NCBI RefSeq assembly: GCF_000829445.1
Contig: NZ_JXRQ01000029.1
Location: 186,001 to 250,000, forward strand
DNA from: Jeotgalibacillus alimentarius
GTDB taxonomy: Bacteria; Bacillota; Bacilli; Bacillales; Jeotgalibacillaceae
Direction of reading: 5' to 3'
DNA length: 64,000 nt
In this document: one piece after another, positions 56,257 through 64,000 of the stretch
Layout: each line of letters starts with the position of its first letter
Numbering within the stretch: the stretch's first letter is position 1
Program-made: the position numbers and the translations under genes
Notes under the pieces: generated by a model
What the model saw: only the letters and a program-made list of their open reading frames with translations
What the model was told of the DNA's origin: nothing
Databases searched by the model: none

Positions 56257-56561
56257 CGACCTTCGATTTTGCATACGCGACCTTCACGGGCGAATATACG
56301 ACCGTCAACCCACCATCGCGAAGTGTAATACGACCTTCGGCAATCGACACACCCTCTTAATGCACTTCGGAAACAGGCCCTTCAGTTTCTTAGAGGCATG
56401 AAGAGGGTGTGCTAGTGCAGCCTTGGCGGTTGATACTACAGCTGATTCCAGTCTTACTACAGTTGGAGGGCATTTCATTACAGCGAACCCGGGTGTATCC
56501 TGCAATTGCGGAGCAAAATACTACAACAGACAGCAATCTCACTACAACCGGCATCTCTCCT
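56257..56561. repeat. Two 21-bp-period degenerate repeat tracts
   Basis: CGACC-type words occur at 56257, 56278 and 56299, 21 bp apart. Farther on, ACTACA or close variants start units at 56435, 56456, 56477, 56498, 56520 and 56541, spaced 21 bp with one 22. ACTACA is the reverse complement of the TGTAGT word repeated at 20391. The whole stretch of about 500 bp between the S9 gene and the riboswitch promoter holds no evident gene. Confidence 0.65.
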
Positions 56562-56581
56562 GCCCCCCCAAAACTTTTAAA

Positions 56582-56610
56582 TTGAATAACTATTCACTCT
56601 ACGCTATACT
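56582..56610 (+). promoter_or_regulatory. Promoter of the ribU transcript
   Basis: TTGAAT (56582-56587) and TATACT (56605-56610) are spaced 17 bp, just upstream of the riboswitch. Confidence 0.7.
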
Positions 56611-56633
56611 AAAATCCTAAACTAAATATCGTT

Positions 56634-56764
56634 CCATCTTCAGGGCAGGGTGAAATTCCCGACCGGCGGTAAATGTAAGAGTGAGCCCGCGAGCGAATAG
56701 GGAGCTATTTGCTGACTCCGTGAAAACCGGAGGCCGACAGTATAGTCTGGATGGGAGAAGATGG
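56634..56764 (+). ncRNA. FMN riboswitch (RFN element)
   Basis: The closing helix pairs CCATCTTC (56634-56641) with GAAGATGG (56757-56764). The conserved RFN blocks AGGGCAGGGTGAAATTCCC, GACCGGCGGTAAA, GTGAGCCCGCGAGCG and CCGGAGGCCGACAGTATAGTC are all present. It precedes the riboflavin transporter gene, so FMN should lower its expression. Confidence 0.97.
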
Positions 56765-56816
56765 AGGCATGTAAAGGATCTGTGTAAAAGCGACCCTTTA
56801 TTTCGTGCTGAATTCT

Positions 56817-56853
56817 CCCTGCTGATTGCGCCGAATCTGCAGGGTTTATTTGT
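56817..56853 (+). terminator. Probable regulated terminator of the FMN riboswitch
   Basis: CCCTGC (56817-56822) pairs with GCAGGG (56839-56844), followed by TTTATTTGT. It lies between the aptamer and the ribU ribosome binding site, where the expression platform is expected; the T run is weak. Confidence 0.55.
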
Positions 56854-56898
56854 GTACGACGCCGAAACTTCTGTGTGGAACGAGGACAGGAGCTACTC

Positions 56899-57480
56899 AT
56901 GTTAAAAAACACACAACTTTTAGTTAAGCTGTCAATGCTTAGCGCTGTGGCATTTTTACTGATGATGCTCAATTTTCCACTTCCGTTTTTACCGGAATTT
57001 CTGAAAATTGACTTCAGTGATGTGCCTGCATTACTAGCAGCGATTCTCTTCTCACCAATGGCAGGTGTTGTTGTAGAAGCGCTGAAAAACATTCTGTATT
57101 ATCTTTTCAAAGGGAGCGGCGTCCCGATCGGGGAACTCTCAAACTTTATCGCAGGCTGTGCATTTATCCTGCCTGTCGCGTTTTTCTATCATAAGCGCAA
57201 AACAAAAGGTGCACTGGCAAAAGGACTGATCGCAGGAACTGTTCTAATGGTACTGTTGCTTGCAGTATTGAATTACTTCTTGATTCTGCCTGCATATGCA
57301 TGGTTCTTCGGAATGGATTACATGCTTGATCCAGCTGTAAAACTGGGTCTGACAACCGGCGCAATTATTCCTTTTAACCTGATTAAATCAGCCTGTGTAG
57401 CAGCACTCTTTATTCCTTTATTCGTCAAATTGAAACCATGGATCCGTCAGCAATCACTGCAGACCGGACCAATATCATAA
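56899..57480 (+). CDS. ribU: Riboflavin ECF transporter S component
   Basis: This membrane protein of about 193 aa has six helices and the RibU pattern KLSMLSAVAFLLMMLNFPLPFLPEFLKIDFSDVPALLAAILFSPMAGVVVEALKN...KGSGVPIGELSNFIAGCAFILP. It binds riboflavin and works with the shared ECF ATPases and T subunit, which are not in this window. ATG 56899 follows AGGAG by 6 nt; a GTG at 56875 is in frame but has no good site. The FMN riboswitch upstream confirms the role. Confidence 0.95.
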   Translation: MLKNTQLLVKLSMLSAVAFLLMMLNFPLPFLPEFLKIDFSDVPALLAAILFSPMAGVVVEALKNILYYLFKGSGVPIGELSNFIAGCAFILPVAFFYHKRKTKGALAKGLIAGTVLMVLLLAVLNYFLILPAYAWFFGMDYMLDPAVKLGLTTGAIIPFNLIKSACVAALFIPLFVKLKPWIRQQSLQTGPIS

Positions 57481-57482
57481 TG

Positions 57483-57520
57483 AAAGCACCGGCAGCCCAT
57501 TAGGCTGACCGGTGCTTTTT
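57483..57520 (+). terminator. Terminator after ribU
   Basis: AAAGCACCGG pairs with CCGGTGCTTT and is followed by Ts. Confidence 0.9.
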
Positions 57521-57556
57521 CATGTATAATAAAATAAAAATCCAGGAGGCATTCTC

Positions 57557-58783
57557 ATGCAACAGAAATTAATGGACCGCTTGATTACATATGCAAAAAT
57601 TGATACACAGTCTAACCCGGACTCTCCTTCGACACCTTCAACGGAAAAGCAGTGGGATCTGCTGCGTCATTTGGAAACTGAGTTAAAAGAAATCGGCCTT
57701 GAAGAAGTGGAAGTGGATGACCACGGCTACCTGATGGCTACACTTCCTGCAAATACAGAAGGCGACATTCCAACAATCGGCTTCCTGGCTCACGTTGATA
57801 CCGCAACTGACTTCACTGGTACGAACGTCAATCCGCAGGTTGTTCAATATGAAGGCGGCGACATTCCTTTAAATGATAAAGTAACGATGTCACCGGCTGA
57901 ATTTCCTGAGCTGAGCAAATATAAAGGGCATACACTGATTACAACTGACGGCACGACCCTTCTAGGTGCAGATAATAAAGCAGGAATCGCTGAAATCATG
58001 ACTGCAATGGAGCACCTGATCCAAAACCCTGAAATCAAACACGGAAAAATCCGCGTAGCATTTACTCCGGATGAAGAGATTGGACGCGGACCGCATAAGT
58101 TTGATGTAGAACGCTTTGGCGCAGATTATGCCTATACAATTGACGGCGGCCCCCTCGGCGAACTACAATATGAAAGCTTCAACGCTGCAGGTGCTAAGCT
58201 GATCATTCATGGGACTAACGTTCACCCGGGTACAGCAAAAAATAAAATGGTCAACTCTCTGAAGATTGCCATGGAACTCAACCAATCGCTTCCACTTGAT
58301 GAAGCACCTGAGTTCACTTCAGGCTATGAAGGCTTCTTTCATTTAATGCAAATGAATGGTGACGTTGAAAAAACAGAACTACAGTACATTATTCGTGACC
58401 ACGACCGCGAAAAGTTTGAAAAGCGTAAATCCACACTGCAGCGGATTGCTGATGAAGTGAATGCAAAGCATGGCGATGGAACAGTTGAACTGACGATTGA
58501 AGATCAGTACTATAACATGCGCGAAAAAATTGAGCCTGTCAGCTTTATTGTCGATACAGCTGAAGAAGCAATGAAATCTCTTGATATTAAAGCGATTATT
58601 GAACCAATTCGTGGTGGAACTGACGGCTCTCAACTGTCTTATATGGGACTGCCGACACCTAATGTATTTACTGGCGGTGAGAACTTCCACGGTAAGTTTG
58701 AGTATATCTCTGTGGATAACATGGAAAAAGCTGCACAAGTCATCGTGGAAATCGCAAAACGTTTTCCACATGTGGATAAGTAA
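57557..58783 (+). CDS. pepT: Peptidase T (tripeptide aminopeptidase)
   Basis: This cytosolic zinc exopeptidase of the M20 family removes N-terminal residues from tripeptides. Motifs are [14 protein letters not shown] (zinc histidine and aspartate), [35 protein letters not shown] (catalytic Glu-Glu) and [29 protein letters not shown]. At 408 aa it is standard. AGGAGG is well placed before ATG 57557. The small membrane protein gene follows after 18 nt. Confidence 0.96.
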   Translation: MQQKLMDRLITYAKIDTQSNPDSPSTPSTEKQWDLLRHLETELKEIGLEEVEVDDHGYLMATLPANTEGDIPTIGFLAHVDTATDFTGTNVNPQVVQYEGGDIPLNDKVTMSPAEFPELSKYKGHTLITTDGTTLLGADNKAGIAEIMTAMEHLIQNPEIKHGKIRVAFTPDEEIGRGPHKFDVERFGADYAYTIDGGPLGELQYESFNAAGAKLIIHGTNVHPGTAKNKMVNSLKIAMELNQSLPLDEAPEFTSGYEGFFHLMQMNGDVEKTELQYIIRDHDREKFEKRKSTLQRIADEVNAKHGDGTVELTIEDQYYNMREKIEPVSFIVDTAEEAMKSLDIKAIIEPIRGGTDGSQLSYMGLPTPNVFTGGENFHGKFEYISVDNMEKAAQVIVEIAKRFPHVDK

Positions 58784-58801
58784 TTAAGAAAGGGGAACAT
58801 T

Positions 58802-59002
58802 GTGGACTTAAGAAAACTTGATTTAATTTTAAGCGTTGTTTTACTCATTAATTCGGTCCGGATATTCTATCTAATCGTAACGAATGATGATCCGGTACCG
58901 TTTGATTATATGGTCCTTTTCTTCTCTACAGTCGGAGCTGTGATTTTATTCATGAACAGCCGCCGCAGAAAAATGAAAGAAGAAGGCCGACTGGAAGAGT
59001 AA
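58802..59002 (+). CDS. Small two-helix membrane protein of unknown function
   Basis: This 66-aa protein has two hydrophobic helices (about 7-25 and 35-51) and a charged basic/acidic tail (NSRRRKMKEEGRLEE). I do not recognise it. The start is GTG 58802 with AAAGGGGAA upstream. It lies 18 nt after pepT and before a terminator, so it is probably the second gene of that transcript. The strong ribosome binding site and clean membrane profile support that it is real. Confidence 0.7.
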   Translation: MDLRKLDLILSVVLLINSVRIFYLIVTNDDPVPFDYMVLFFSTVGAVILFMNSRRRKMKEEGRLEE

Positions 59003-59022
59003 CGGTGATTTTAAATATTTTT

Positions 59023-59067
59023 AAAACGAGAGTGAGACATTACATGTCCATTCTCGTTTTATTTTTT
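59023..59067 (+). terminator. Terminator after the pepT unit
   Basis: AAAACGAGA pairs with TCTCGTTTT and is followed by ATTTTTT. Confidence 0.85.
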
Positions 59068-59068
59068 C

Positions 59069-59140
59069 GCTCTATAAAAGGTTGCTGTTGATTTCCGTTA
59101 TAATCACCATCTGTGCAATAACAACGTCAGGCTTTAACTT
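59069..59140 (+). repeat. Dispersed repeat, copy E (shortest)
   Basis: This 72-bp relic retains GCTGTTGATTTCCG on the left and ATCACCATCTGTGCAATAACAAC...GGCTTTAACTTAAT on the right; the core is gone. It lies in the gap after the pepT terminator. Confidence 0.65.
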
Positions 59141-59187
59141 AATATATTTTTTAATTAAATACAATTATATGTAAATTAATTAAAATT

Positions 59188-59219
59188 AAAAAGGAACCTA
59201 TTCCAATAGATTCCTTTTT
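59188..59219 (-). terminator. Terminator of the parM-parR operon
   Basis: AAAAAGGAA.CTAT pairs with ATAG.TTCCTTTTT just beyond the parR-like stop; the ends give T runs on either strand. Confidence 0.8.
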
Positions 59220-59225
59220 AATCAT

Positions 59226-59762
59226 TTATTTATTCATTTTGTCTAAGAAACTTCCTAATAAATCATCTAAATCCTCTTCTTTATCTTCCTGAACTTCTTC
59301 ACGCTCAATTTGAATAGAATCAATCTGGTCCAAATCATCAAATTCCGGTTGTTGTTGTGGTTCAGAATTAAGTTTAGTCTCAACAGGCGGTTCATCTTCC
59401 TGAAGATACAGCGCTTCATCCACAGATAAAGATGTGCTGTTCATTGATGCCAAAATAGCTGTTGCTCTGACAGGATCGTTGAGCAGCTGATAGACGATAT
59501 TGCCAAGCAGTGCCTCTGAATGTGCATGCCTGAGCCATGAACGCTGCTCTTTAGAGAGCTGCTTGGGGAGAGGAACAGTAATTGTCTCTCTTTCTTTTTG
59601 ACTGTTTTTACCCAGGCCTTCAAGTGCAAACTCAGCAACTTTGCTTGAAAAGTTACGTTTTTCGCTTTCTTTGAGCCTTTGCAGTTCACGCAGTAAATGA
59701 TCTGGTGTATCAGAAGGGAGGCGAAATGTAATCGCCTGTCCCTTCTTGATGGAACCACTCAT
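59226..59762 (-). CDS. parR: ParR-like DNA-binding adaptor of a ParM partition system
   Basis: The N-terminal part (QAITFRLPSDTPDHLLRELQRLKESEKRNFSSKVAEFALEGLG) has the strand-helix-helix pattern of ribbon-helix-helix ParR proteins. A low-complexity acidic C-terminal half follows, ending DLDDLLGSFLDKMNK, which could be the tail that caps the ParM filament. AAGGTG lies before the ATG. It follows the actin-like gene by 10 nt in one operon. In known parMRC systems ParR binds the centromere iterons and links them to ParM. The family call rests on pattern and context, not a database match. Confidence 0.75.
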   Translation of the reverse strand: MSGSIKKGQAITFRLPSDTPDHLLRELQRLKESEKRNFSSKVAEFALEGLGKNSQKERETITVPLPKQLSKEQRSWLRHAHSEALLGNIVYQLLNDPVRATAILASMNSTSLSVDEALYLQEDEPPVETKLNSEPQQQPEFDDLDQIDSIQIEREEVQEDKEEDLDDLLGSFLDKMNK

Positions 59763-59772
59763 TTAATACACC

Positions 59773-60951
59773 TTATTTGGAAGCTGCTTTCGCTTCTGGC
59801 TTTTTCTGAGCAGCTTCCTTACTGTTTTTGCGTACAAAATCACTGATTAGCTTGTGGTAAGCGTTAGCCATCATCCAGATGCTTTCCTTTTCATCCTCGA
59901 AGAAGTCGATATTATACCCATCCAGGTTGTTATTAAGCGTCTTAAGATAGTCTTTTAACACCATCGAACCACCGCCAACGAAGTAGCAGATCTCTGTCTG
60001 TGAGTTCTTCGCCCAGACATTGCGAAGGTGACGGTATTCTTTCTTTGCAAGGTCCAGAAGAATACGGTCTGTGATGTCGTGTACGCTTGTACGTGACCCC
60101 TTCACCATGATATGGTTGCGATCATTTTTCTTTGTAATGATATCTACTACATCACGTCGGGTATCAAGCTCGACCCCGTGACGTGAACGGATTTCCTCAC
60201 GAATTGCTTCAAGTGATTCAGATACGCCAAGGTTAAAGCCCTGAGCCTTATCATCATCTACATTACGGTTTCTGATTACAGCAATATCAGTAGAAAGTCC
60301 TCCTATATCCTGGATCAGGATCTGCTTGTCAATCAGGTCACGGTTAATGATTTTGCCTTCGTTATCCATTACGAGGTTAATAAATGCCGCAAAACCTTCC
60401 GGGTATACTTTTACTTCTTCAAACTTAATATTTACTTTTTTACCCTGAAACTTAGGTGTAACAAGGAATTCAACCTGATGTACAGAGCCTAAAAGCTGTG
60501 AACGGAAGCCAACGTCTTTCCCTTCTTTTACTTCTCTTAACGGAAGCCCCGTACCAAGTGTATAGGTTGCATCTACTACGTTATTTTTCGCTTCAAAACC
60601 ACTGTCTTCACGTGCTGCATCAAGGGCAATGCTTGCAAATAACATTACGAGTGACTGGTCCTCTTCAGACTTGCTGCTTCCCGGGTCAAGTTCTGTTGCG
60701 TTATCACTCTTAGTCGCAAGGTTACCTACGCGGTAGATTGCGTTGTTGTCCTGCAGGGCAGGGGAGTGAACACGGATATGTAAGCCATCAAGTGGATCCT
60801 TCTGATGAAGATCCTCGATTCCGATAACCGGACGATCTTCACGGTCTCTTGCAATCACATTAGGAATATTTAGTTCGTAATCAGATTTCCCAAATAATGC
60901 TTTCACTGAATCATTACCAACATCTACTGCTGCAATTCTTGTATTATTCAT
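59773..60951 (-). CDS. parM: ParM/StbA-type actin-like ATPase
   Basis: This 392-aa actin-fold protein starts RIAAVDVGNDSVKALFG (phosphate-1 loop) and continues with ATYTLGTGLPLREVKEGKD, ILIQDIGGLSTDIAVIRN (phosphate-2) and TEICYFVGGGSMVLKDYL (adenosine site). ParM polymers push plasmid copies apart. A lysine/alanine-rich tail of about 20 residues follows the fold. AGGAGG lies before the ATG. The operon order iterons-parM-parR matches plasmid parCMR, but the flanking pepT and dbpA genes indicate a chromosomal setting. The chromosomal role is unknown. Confidence 0.88.
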   Translation of the reverse strand: MNNTRIAAVDVGNDSVKALFGKSDYELNIPNVIARDREDRPVIGIEDLHQKDPLDGLHIRVHSPALQDNNAIYRVGNLATKSDNATELDPGSSKSEEDQSLVMLFASIALDAAREDSGFEAKNNVVDATYTLGTGLPLREVKEGKDVGFRSQLLGSVHQVEFLVTPKFQGKKVNIKFEEVKVYPEGFAAFINLVMDNEGKIINRDLIDKQILIQDIGGLSTDIAVIRNRNVDDDKAQGFNLGVSESLEAIREEIRSRHGVELDTRRDVVDIITKKNDRNHIMVKGSRTSVHDITDRILLDLAKKEYRHLRNVWAKNSQTEICYFVGGGSMVLKDYLKTLNNNLDGYNIDFFEDEKESIWMMANAYHKLISDFVRKNSKEAAQKKPEAKAASK

Positions 60952-61059
60952 AATATCCTCCTGGTACTTAAAATGTCTACGGGATCCCCGTTCCCACTTA
61001 CTTTATATAAGAGAGGTCGAAACGTCAATCAATCATAAGTACTGAAAAATCAGAACAGT

Positions 61060-61205
61060 TGTATACAAAAATGTATACATGAATACAAACATGTACACAT
61101 GCCTTTACACCAACATGTATACGTATTTGTATACATGTACACGTTATTGTAAACATAATGTATACAAAATGTTTACATGTGTACGAAAATGTATACATGT
61201 CATTA
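61060..61205. repeat. Phased TGTATACA iteron array, candidate parC centromere
   Basis: About 14 copies of TGTATACA or close variants begin at 61060, 61072, 61080, 61092, 61104, 61116, 61128, 61136, 61148, 61159, 61170, 61178, 61190 and 61198. Spacings are 12, 8, 12, 12, 12, 12, 8, 12, 11, 11, 8, 12 and 8 bp. Five copies are the exact 8-bp palindrome. The array lies upstream of parM, where ParR-binding centromeres and autoregulatory operators of parMRC systems lie. Confidence 0.8.
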
Positions 61206-61284
61206 TTTATCTAAAATACGGAAAAACATGAAACCAAATACCAGTGTAAATCGTATGAATAATGAAGAGGAAAGGAGCATGAAA

Positions 61285-61893
61285 ATGAATCCGATTATTT
61301 CAGTGTGGCGCGAGCCGAAGAAAACAACGCAGTATATGCTCGACCATAATAAATCAACCTTTTCATTAATTTTATTTGCGATATCAGGAATAGGGATTGT
61401 ACTGAATGCACTTCAGGAGAGTGGAACAATGAATGATGTTCCATTATTGTATGTAGTTTTAATATTTCTGGCAGGGGCTCCAATAGCAGGTATACTATCG
61501 TTTTATATCAATGTTGGGTTAAATACAATCGTCGGGAGATGGCTTGGAGGTACAGCTAATGCGAAAAGAATGAAAAAGGCTGTAGGTGTCACTGTTATAC
61601 CAAACCTTTATTTAACGGCTATTACAGCAGTATTTGCAATCATTTATGGACCACAGTTTTTCGAAACACCAGGGTTTCAGGAGATATCATCACTGCCTAC
61701 TACTGCTGCTGTAGTCCTTGGCGCATTCACTCTCCTCATCAGTATCTGGCAGCTGATCGTAACAAGTAAAGCGTTAGGCGTAATTCATGAATTTTCAAGC
61801 TGGAGAGGATTTGGTGTAACGTTAATCGGCGGGATATTAATCGCTGCAATCATTATCCCTATTGTTACTGCTATTGTTCTTACAAGTATGTAA
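61285..61893 (+). CDS. Yip1-family membrane protein
   Basis: This protein of about 203 aa has five or six helices, beginning MNPIISVWREPKKTTQYML and including LLYVVLIFLAGAPIAGIL...TIVGRWLGGTANAKRMKKAVGVTVIPNLY, the Yip1 pattern. Bacterial members have no settled function. ATG 61285 is 7 nt behind AAAGGAG. Longer in-frame starts run back into the iteron array and lack ribosome binding sites. It is divergent from parM and may share the iteron region as a promoter. Confidence 0.8.
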   Translation: MNPIISVWREPKKTTQYMLDHNKSTFSLILFAISGIGIVLNALQESGTMNDVPLLYVVLIFLAGAPIAGILSFYINVGLNTIVGRWLGGTANAKRMKKAVGVTVIPNLYLTAITAVFAIIYGPQFFETPGFQEISSLPTTAAVVLGAFTLLISIWQLIVTSKALGVIHEFSSWRGFGVTLIGGILIAAIIIPIVTAIVLTSM

Positions 61894-61920
61894 AAAAAGC
61901 CTGGGCTACCAGGCTTTTTT
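61892..61920. terminator. Bidirectional terminator
   Basis: AAAAAAGCCTGG pairs with CCAGGCTTTTTT between convergent genes. Confidence 0.9.
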
Positions 61921-61925
61921 AATGA

Positions 61926-63359
61926 TTATTTCTTCGCAGGGTATACTTTGAGCTTCTTCCCTTTGATTGTAGTCTCTTTTAGTGCAGCAATTACTTTATG
62001 TCCTTTACCATTATGAATTTCAATGAAAGAACAGGTCGGTTCGATCGTAATAATGCCTATATCTTCAGCATCAACGCCGCTTATCGCAGTAATTGTACCG
62101 ACAAAGTCCCCTGCTCTCAGCTTTTTCTTTTTACCACCGTTCACATAAATCTTCAGGATATCCTCACTGACCTTTTCAATCGCTGCAGTTTTTCTTTCCT
62201 GCTGTTCGTCCATTTTAGCCCAAAATGCAGCAATATCAGCGGGCGGCACTGCGTCCATTTCAATCAGATTCGCATTGGAATAGTCAATAATCGATGCAAG
62301 ACGCTCTTCTTCACGTCCTGCCTCTACAAACGATACAACTTTTCCGCTCTTCCCTGCCCTGCCTGTTCTGCCGCTTCTATGCGTATAAGCAGGCAGCTCC
62401 AATGGCAGATCATAGTTTACAACCAGCGAGACATTCGCTACATCAATTCCCCTTGCAGCGATATCTGTTGCAATCAGATAACGGAAGTCTCCTCTTTTGA
62501 ATTCATTCATCACATCAAAACGCTCTTCCTGTACCATTCCCCCATGTATTTTATCGCATGAATAGCCTGCGCGGTCGAGCCGTTCAGTCAGCTCATCCGT
62601 ACGATCCTGCGTCCGGCAGAAAATCATACACGTATCAGGGTTTTCACTCATCGTGACCTGTTTTAAAAGTTCAAACTTCTGCTTTTCATCTGTTTTCATA
62701 TAAAGATGCTGAATCAAATCCTCCACTTTGTGCTCAGAAGCGATCTCGAAGCGCTCAGGCGATTTCAGCCACTTTGCAGCCAATGACTCTACTTCTTCAG
62801 AAAAAGTTGCTGAGAAGAGCGCTGTGACCCTCTCTTTTGGCATAAATGCCATAATCGATTCCACCTGCTCAACAAATCCTCTGTTAAACAGCTCATCTGC
62901 TTCATCAATGATGACGTATTTAAGTTTTGAAGGATCAAATGTCCCTTTTTCTAAATGATCGAGCAGTCTGCCTGGCGTACCGGAAATGATATGCGTTTTT
63001 TGTTTCAGTTCAAGCTTCTGCTTAGCAAATGGCTGTCTCCCGTATAAAGCAGTGGCTTTTATACGTTTGAACCGGCCGATTGCAAGTGCATCAAGGCGCA
63101 CCTGGTCAGCGAGTTCACGTGTCGGCGTAATAATCAGGGCCTGCGGTTTATTTTCTTCCCAGTCAATCTGATCACATAGCGGTATCGCATAAGCGGCTGT
63201 CTTTCCGCTCCCTGTCTGCGCTTTAGCCATCAGGTCACGCCCTTTAGTCAGAGCCGGGATTACCTGCTCCTGCACCTCTGTGGGTGATATATATGAAAGT
63301 TTCTCAAGTGAGTCCTGAATAGAGGGACTAAGGTTAAATTGTTGCCAGTTTTTCGTCAT
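61926..63359 (-). CDS. dbpA: DEAD-box RNA helicase DbpA (YxiN type)
   Basis: This ATP-dependent RNA helicase assists 50S ribosome assembly. The motifs read AQTGSGKTAAY (I), PTRELADQV (Ia), GTPGRLLDHL, IDEADELF (II), SATF (III), IHGGM, ATDIAARGIDV (V) and HRSGRTGRAGKSG (VI). A C-terminal RNA-binding domain of about 75 residues (KIYVNGGKKKKLRAGDFVGTI...IGIITIEPTCSFIEI) matches the DbpA/YxiN domain that recognises 23S rRNA hairpin 92. The length of 477 aa fits. AAAGGAG precedes the ATG. Confidence 0.95.
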   Translation of the reverse strand: MTKNWQQFNLSPSIQDSLEKLSYISPTEVQEQVIPALTKGRDLMAKAQTGSGKTAAYAIPLCDQIDWEENKPQALIITPTRELADQVRLDALAIGRFKRIKATALYGRQPFAKQKLELKQKTHIISGTPGRLLDHLEKGTFDPSKLKYVIIDEADELFNRGFVEQVESIMAFMPKERVTALFSATFSEEVESLAAKWLKSPERFEIASEHKVEDLIQHLYMKTDEKQKFELLKQVTMSENPDTCMIFCRTQDRTDELTERLDRAGYSCDKIHGGMVQEERFDVMNEFKRGDFRYLIATDIAARGIDVANVSLVVNYDLPLELPAYTHRSGRTGRAGKSGKVVSFVEAGREEERLASIIDYSNANLIEMDAVPPADIAAFWAKMDEQQERKTAAIEKVSEDILKIYVNGGKKKKLRAGDFVGTITAISGVDAEDIGIITIEPTCSFIEIHNGKGHKVIAALKETTIKGKKLKVYPAKK

Positions 63360-63408
63360 GTGGTACTCCTTTAAAAGTGATTCTGTTAGTATACCACGGA
63401 CCCAAAAG

Positions 63409-63448
63409 AAAAAACTGCCCGGCGCCGGAATAGCGCTGAGCAGTTTTT
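63409..63448. terminator. Terminator between the catalase and dbpA genes
   Basis: AAAACTGC-C-GCGC pairs with GCGC-GA-GCAGTTTTT, downstream of the catalase gene on the minus strand. Confidence 0.85.
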
Positions 63449-63463
63449 GTTAAAACAATTAAA

Positions 63464-64000
63464 TTATACTTCTCTGTTCCAGTGACGGTGTGCTTTGATT
63501 GCTTCAATAAATGAATGAGTGAAGCTGTCTGCATCATTGCCGTGAACAACACCCGGGCTGTCTGCAATATCATTGGCTTCAAGCCACTTTGTACCTTCAT
63601 GGGTGGCACCAATCGGCTTGAAGTGCATGAACGCTTCATTCAGGAAGTAAGAAGTGGTCTGTACAAACTTTTTGCTCAGATCCTTACCGCCTACAGCGTA
63701 AAGTGCATCATAGAGCACAGAGTCAGCTGTCAGGAAGGTCTGATCCACTTTAAGTTCAGAACCATCTGACCCCTTCAGCATGCCCATAGATTCACTGACC
63801 ACTTCTACTTCAGCACCTTCTGCTTCAAGCTTTTCAATGATTGAAGGTACATTACCTTCAAAACCATCTCCGGCGATCAGCAATACCTTACGTGTTGCTG
63901 CAGATTTAACCGTATTCTCCTGACTTAGTGCAGGTGAGGATTTTGTTACGCCTGTATCACTGCCTGTCGGAGCTTCAACACCAATGTTTTTCGCCACTTC
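63464..64000 (-). CDS. katE: Large-subunit catalase, C-terminal part (runs off the window)
   Basis: The frame is open to the window edge and continues upstream (residues EVAKNIGVEAP at the edge), so only the last 179 or so codons are present. RKVLLIAGDGFEGNVPSIIEKLEAEGAEVEVVSESMG...ADSVLYDALYAVGG is the flavodoxin/class-I-glutamine-amidotransferase-like domain at the C-terminus of HPII-type catalases. The haem domain lies outside. The GTG near 63997 is not a real start. Large catalases degrade hydrogen peroxide, often in stationary phase. Confidence 0.85.
   Translation of the reverse strand, partial: EVAKNIGVEAPTGSDTGVTKSSPALSQENTVKSAATRKVLLIAGDGFEGNVPSIIEKLEAEGAEVEVVSESMGMLKGSDGSELKVDQTFLTADSVLYDALYAVGGKDLSKKFVQTTSYFLNEAFMHFKPIGATHEGTKWLEANDIADSPGVVHGNDADSFTHSFIEAIKAHRHWNREV

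Noticed and set aside
61060-61205. CRISPR array or plasmid replication origin
   Set aside because: Units are 8 bp with no unique spacers of CRISPR length, and no cas or rep gene is nearby. Position upstream of parM fits a centromere better.
61177-61284. Longer N-terminus of the Yip1-family protein
   Set aside because: It would start in the iteron array without a ribosome binding site; AAAGGAG lies correctly before ATG 61285.

Overview
The window reads as chromosomal DNA of a low-to-mid GC Gram-positive of the order Bacillales. Supporting signs are AGGAGG-type ribosome binding sites, many GTG/TTG starts, a CcpA-type cre box, a Rex operator, an FMN riboswitch in front of ribU, two SinR homologues and EPS genes laid out as in Bacillus. 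Malate synthase G, a secreted pullulanase and the repeat content would fit a marine or saline genus such as Jeotgalibacillus, but that placement is a guess. No rRNA, tRNA, CRISPR array, transposase or prophage was seen.

Layout. 1-8.1 kb: secreted type I pullulanase with a cre-overlapped promoter, Rex-controlled lactate dehydrogenase, an ABC exporter and a cytosolic alpha-amylase. 8.1-18.2 kb: aspartokinase, a uronate-dehydrogenase-like SDR, a putative zinc protease, an excisionase-type HTH protein, an XRE-TPR regulator divergent from an MFS pump with matching palindromes, an FAD oxidoreductase and a PAS-PAS-PAS-GGDEF protein. 18.5-22.8 kb: the glyoxylate shunt (isocitrate lyase, malate synthase G) plus a small cysteine-rich protein; all three upstream regions carry a palindrome of the type TGTTATATAACA.

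22.8-37.3 kb is the most interesting block: a Gram-positive Pel-type polysaccharide locus (GalE-PelD fusion, PelE, deacetylase-only PelA, PelF, PelG) that runs on into two CotH kinase-like proteins, a VTC polyphosphate-polymerase-like protein, DUF4956 and DUF4832 proteins, and ends beside a sinR paralogue. 37.5-54.3 kb is a second exopolysaccharide locus of Wzx/Wzy type with a dTDP-rhamnose pathway, and it ends with another sinR paralogue. Each locus is headed by a 16-bp GTTCTTT-nn-AAAGAAC palindrome on its promoter, so the two look like parallel SinR-controlled biofilm modules. The PelD c-di-GMP motif and the tyrosine-kinase Walker A lysine are both missing.

54.3-64 kb: S9 peptidase, FMN riboswitch-ribU, peptidase T, a small membrane protein, a chromosomal ParM/ParR-like pair with about 14 phased TGTATACA iterons upstream, a Yip1-family protein, DEAD-box helicase DbpA and the 3' end of a large catalase.

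Two repeat classes are scattered between genes: a structured, internally deleted dispersed element (five copies) and degenerate tandem repeats with a 21-bp period (at least four loci).
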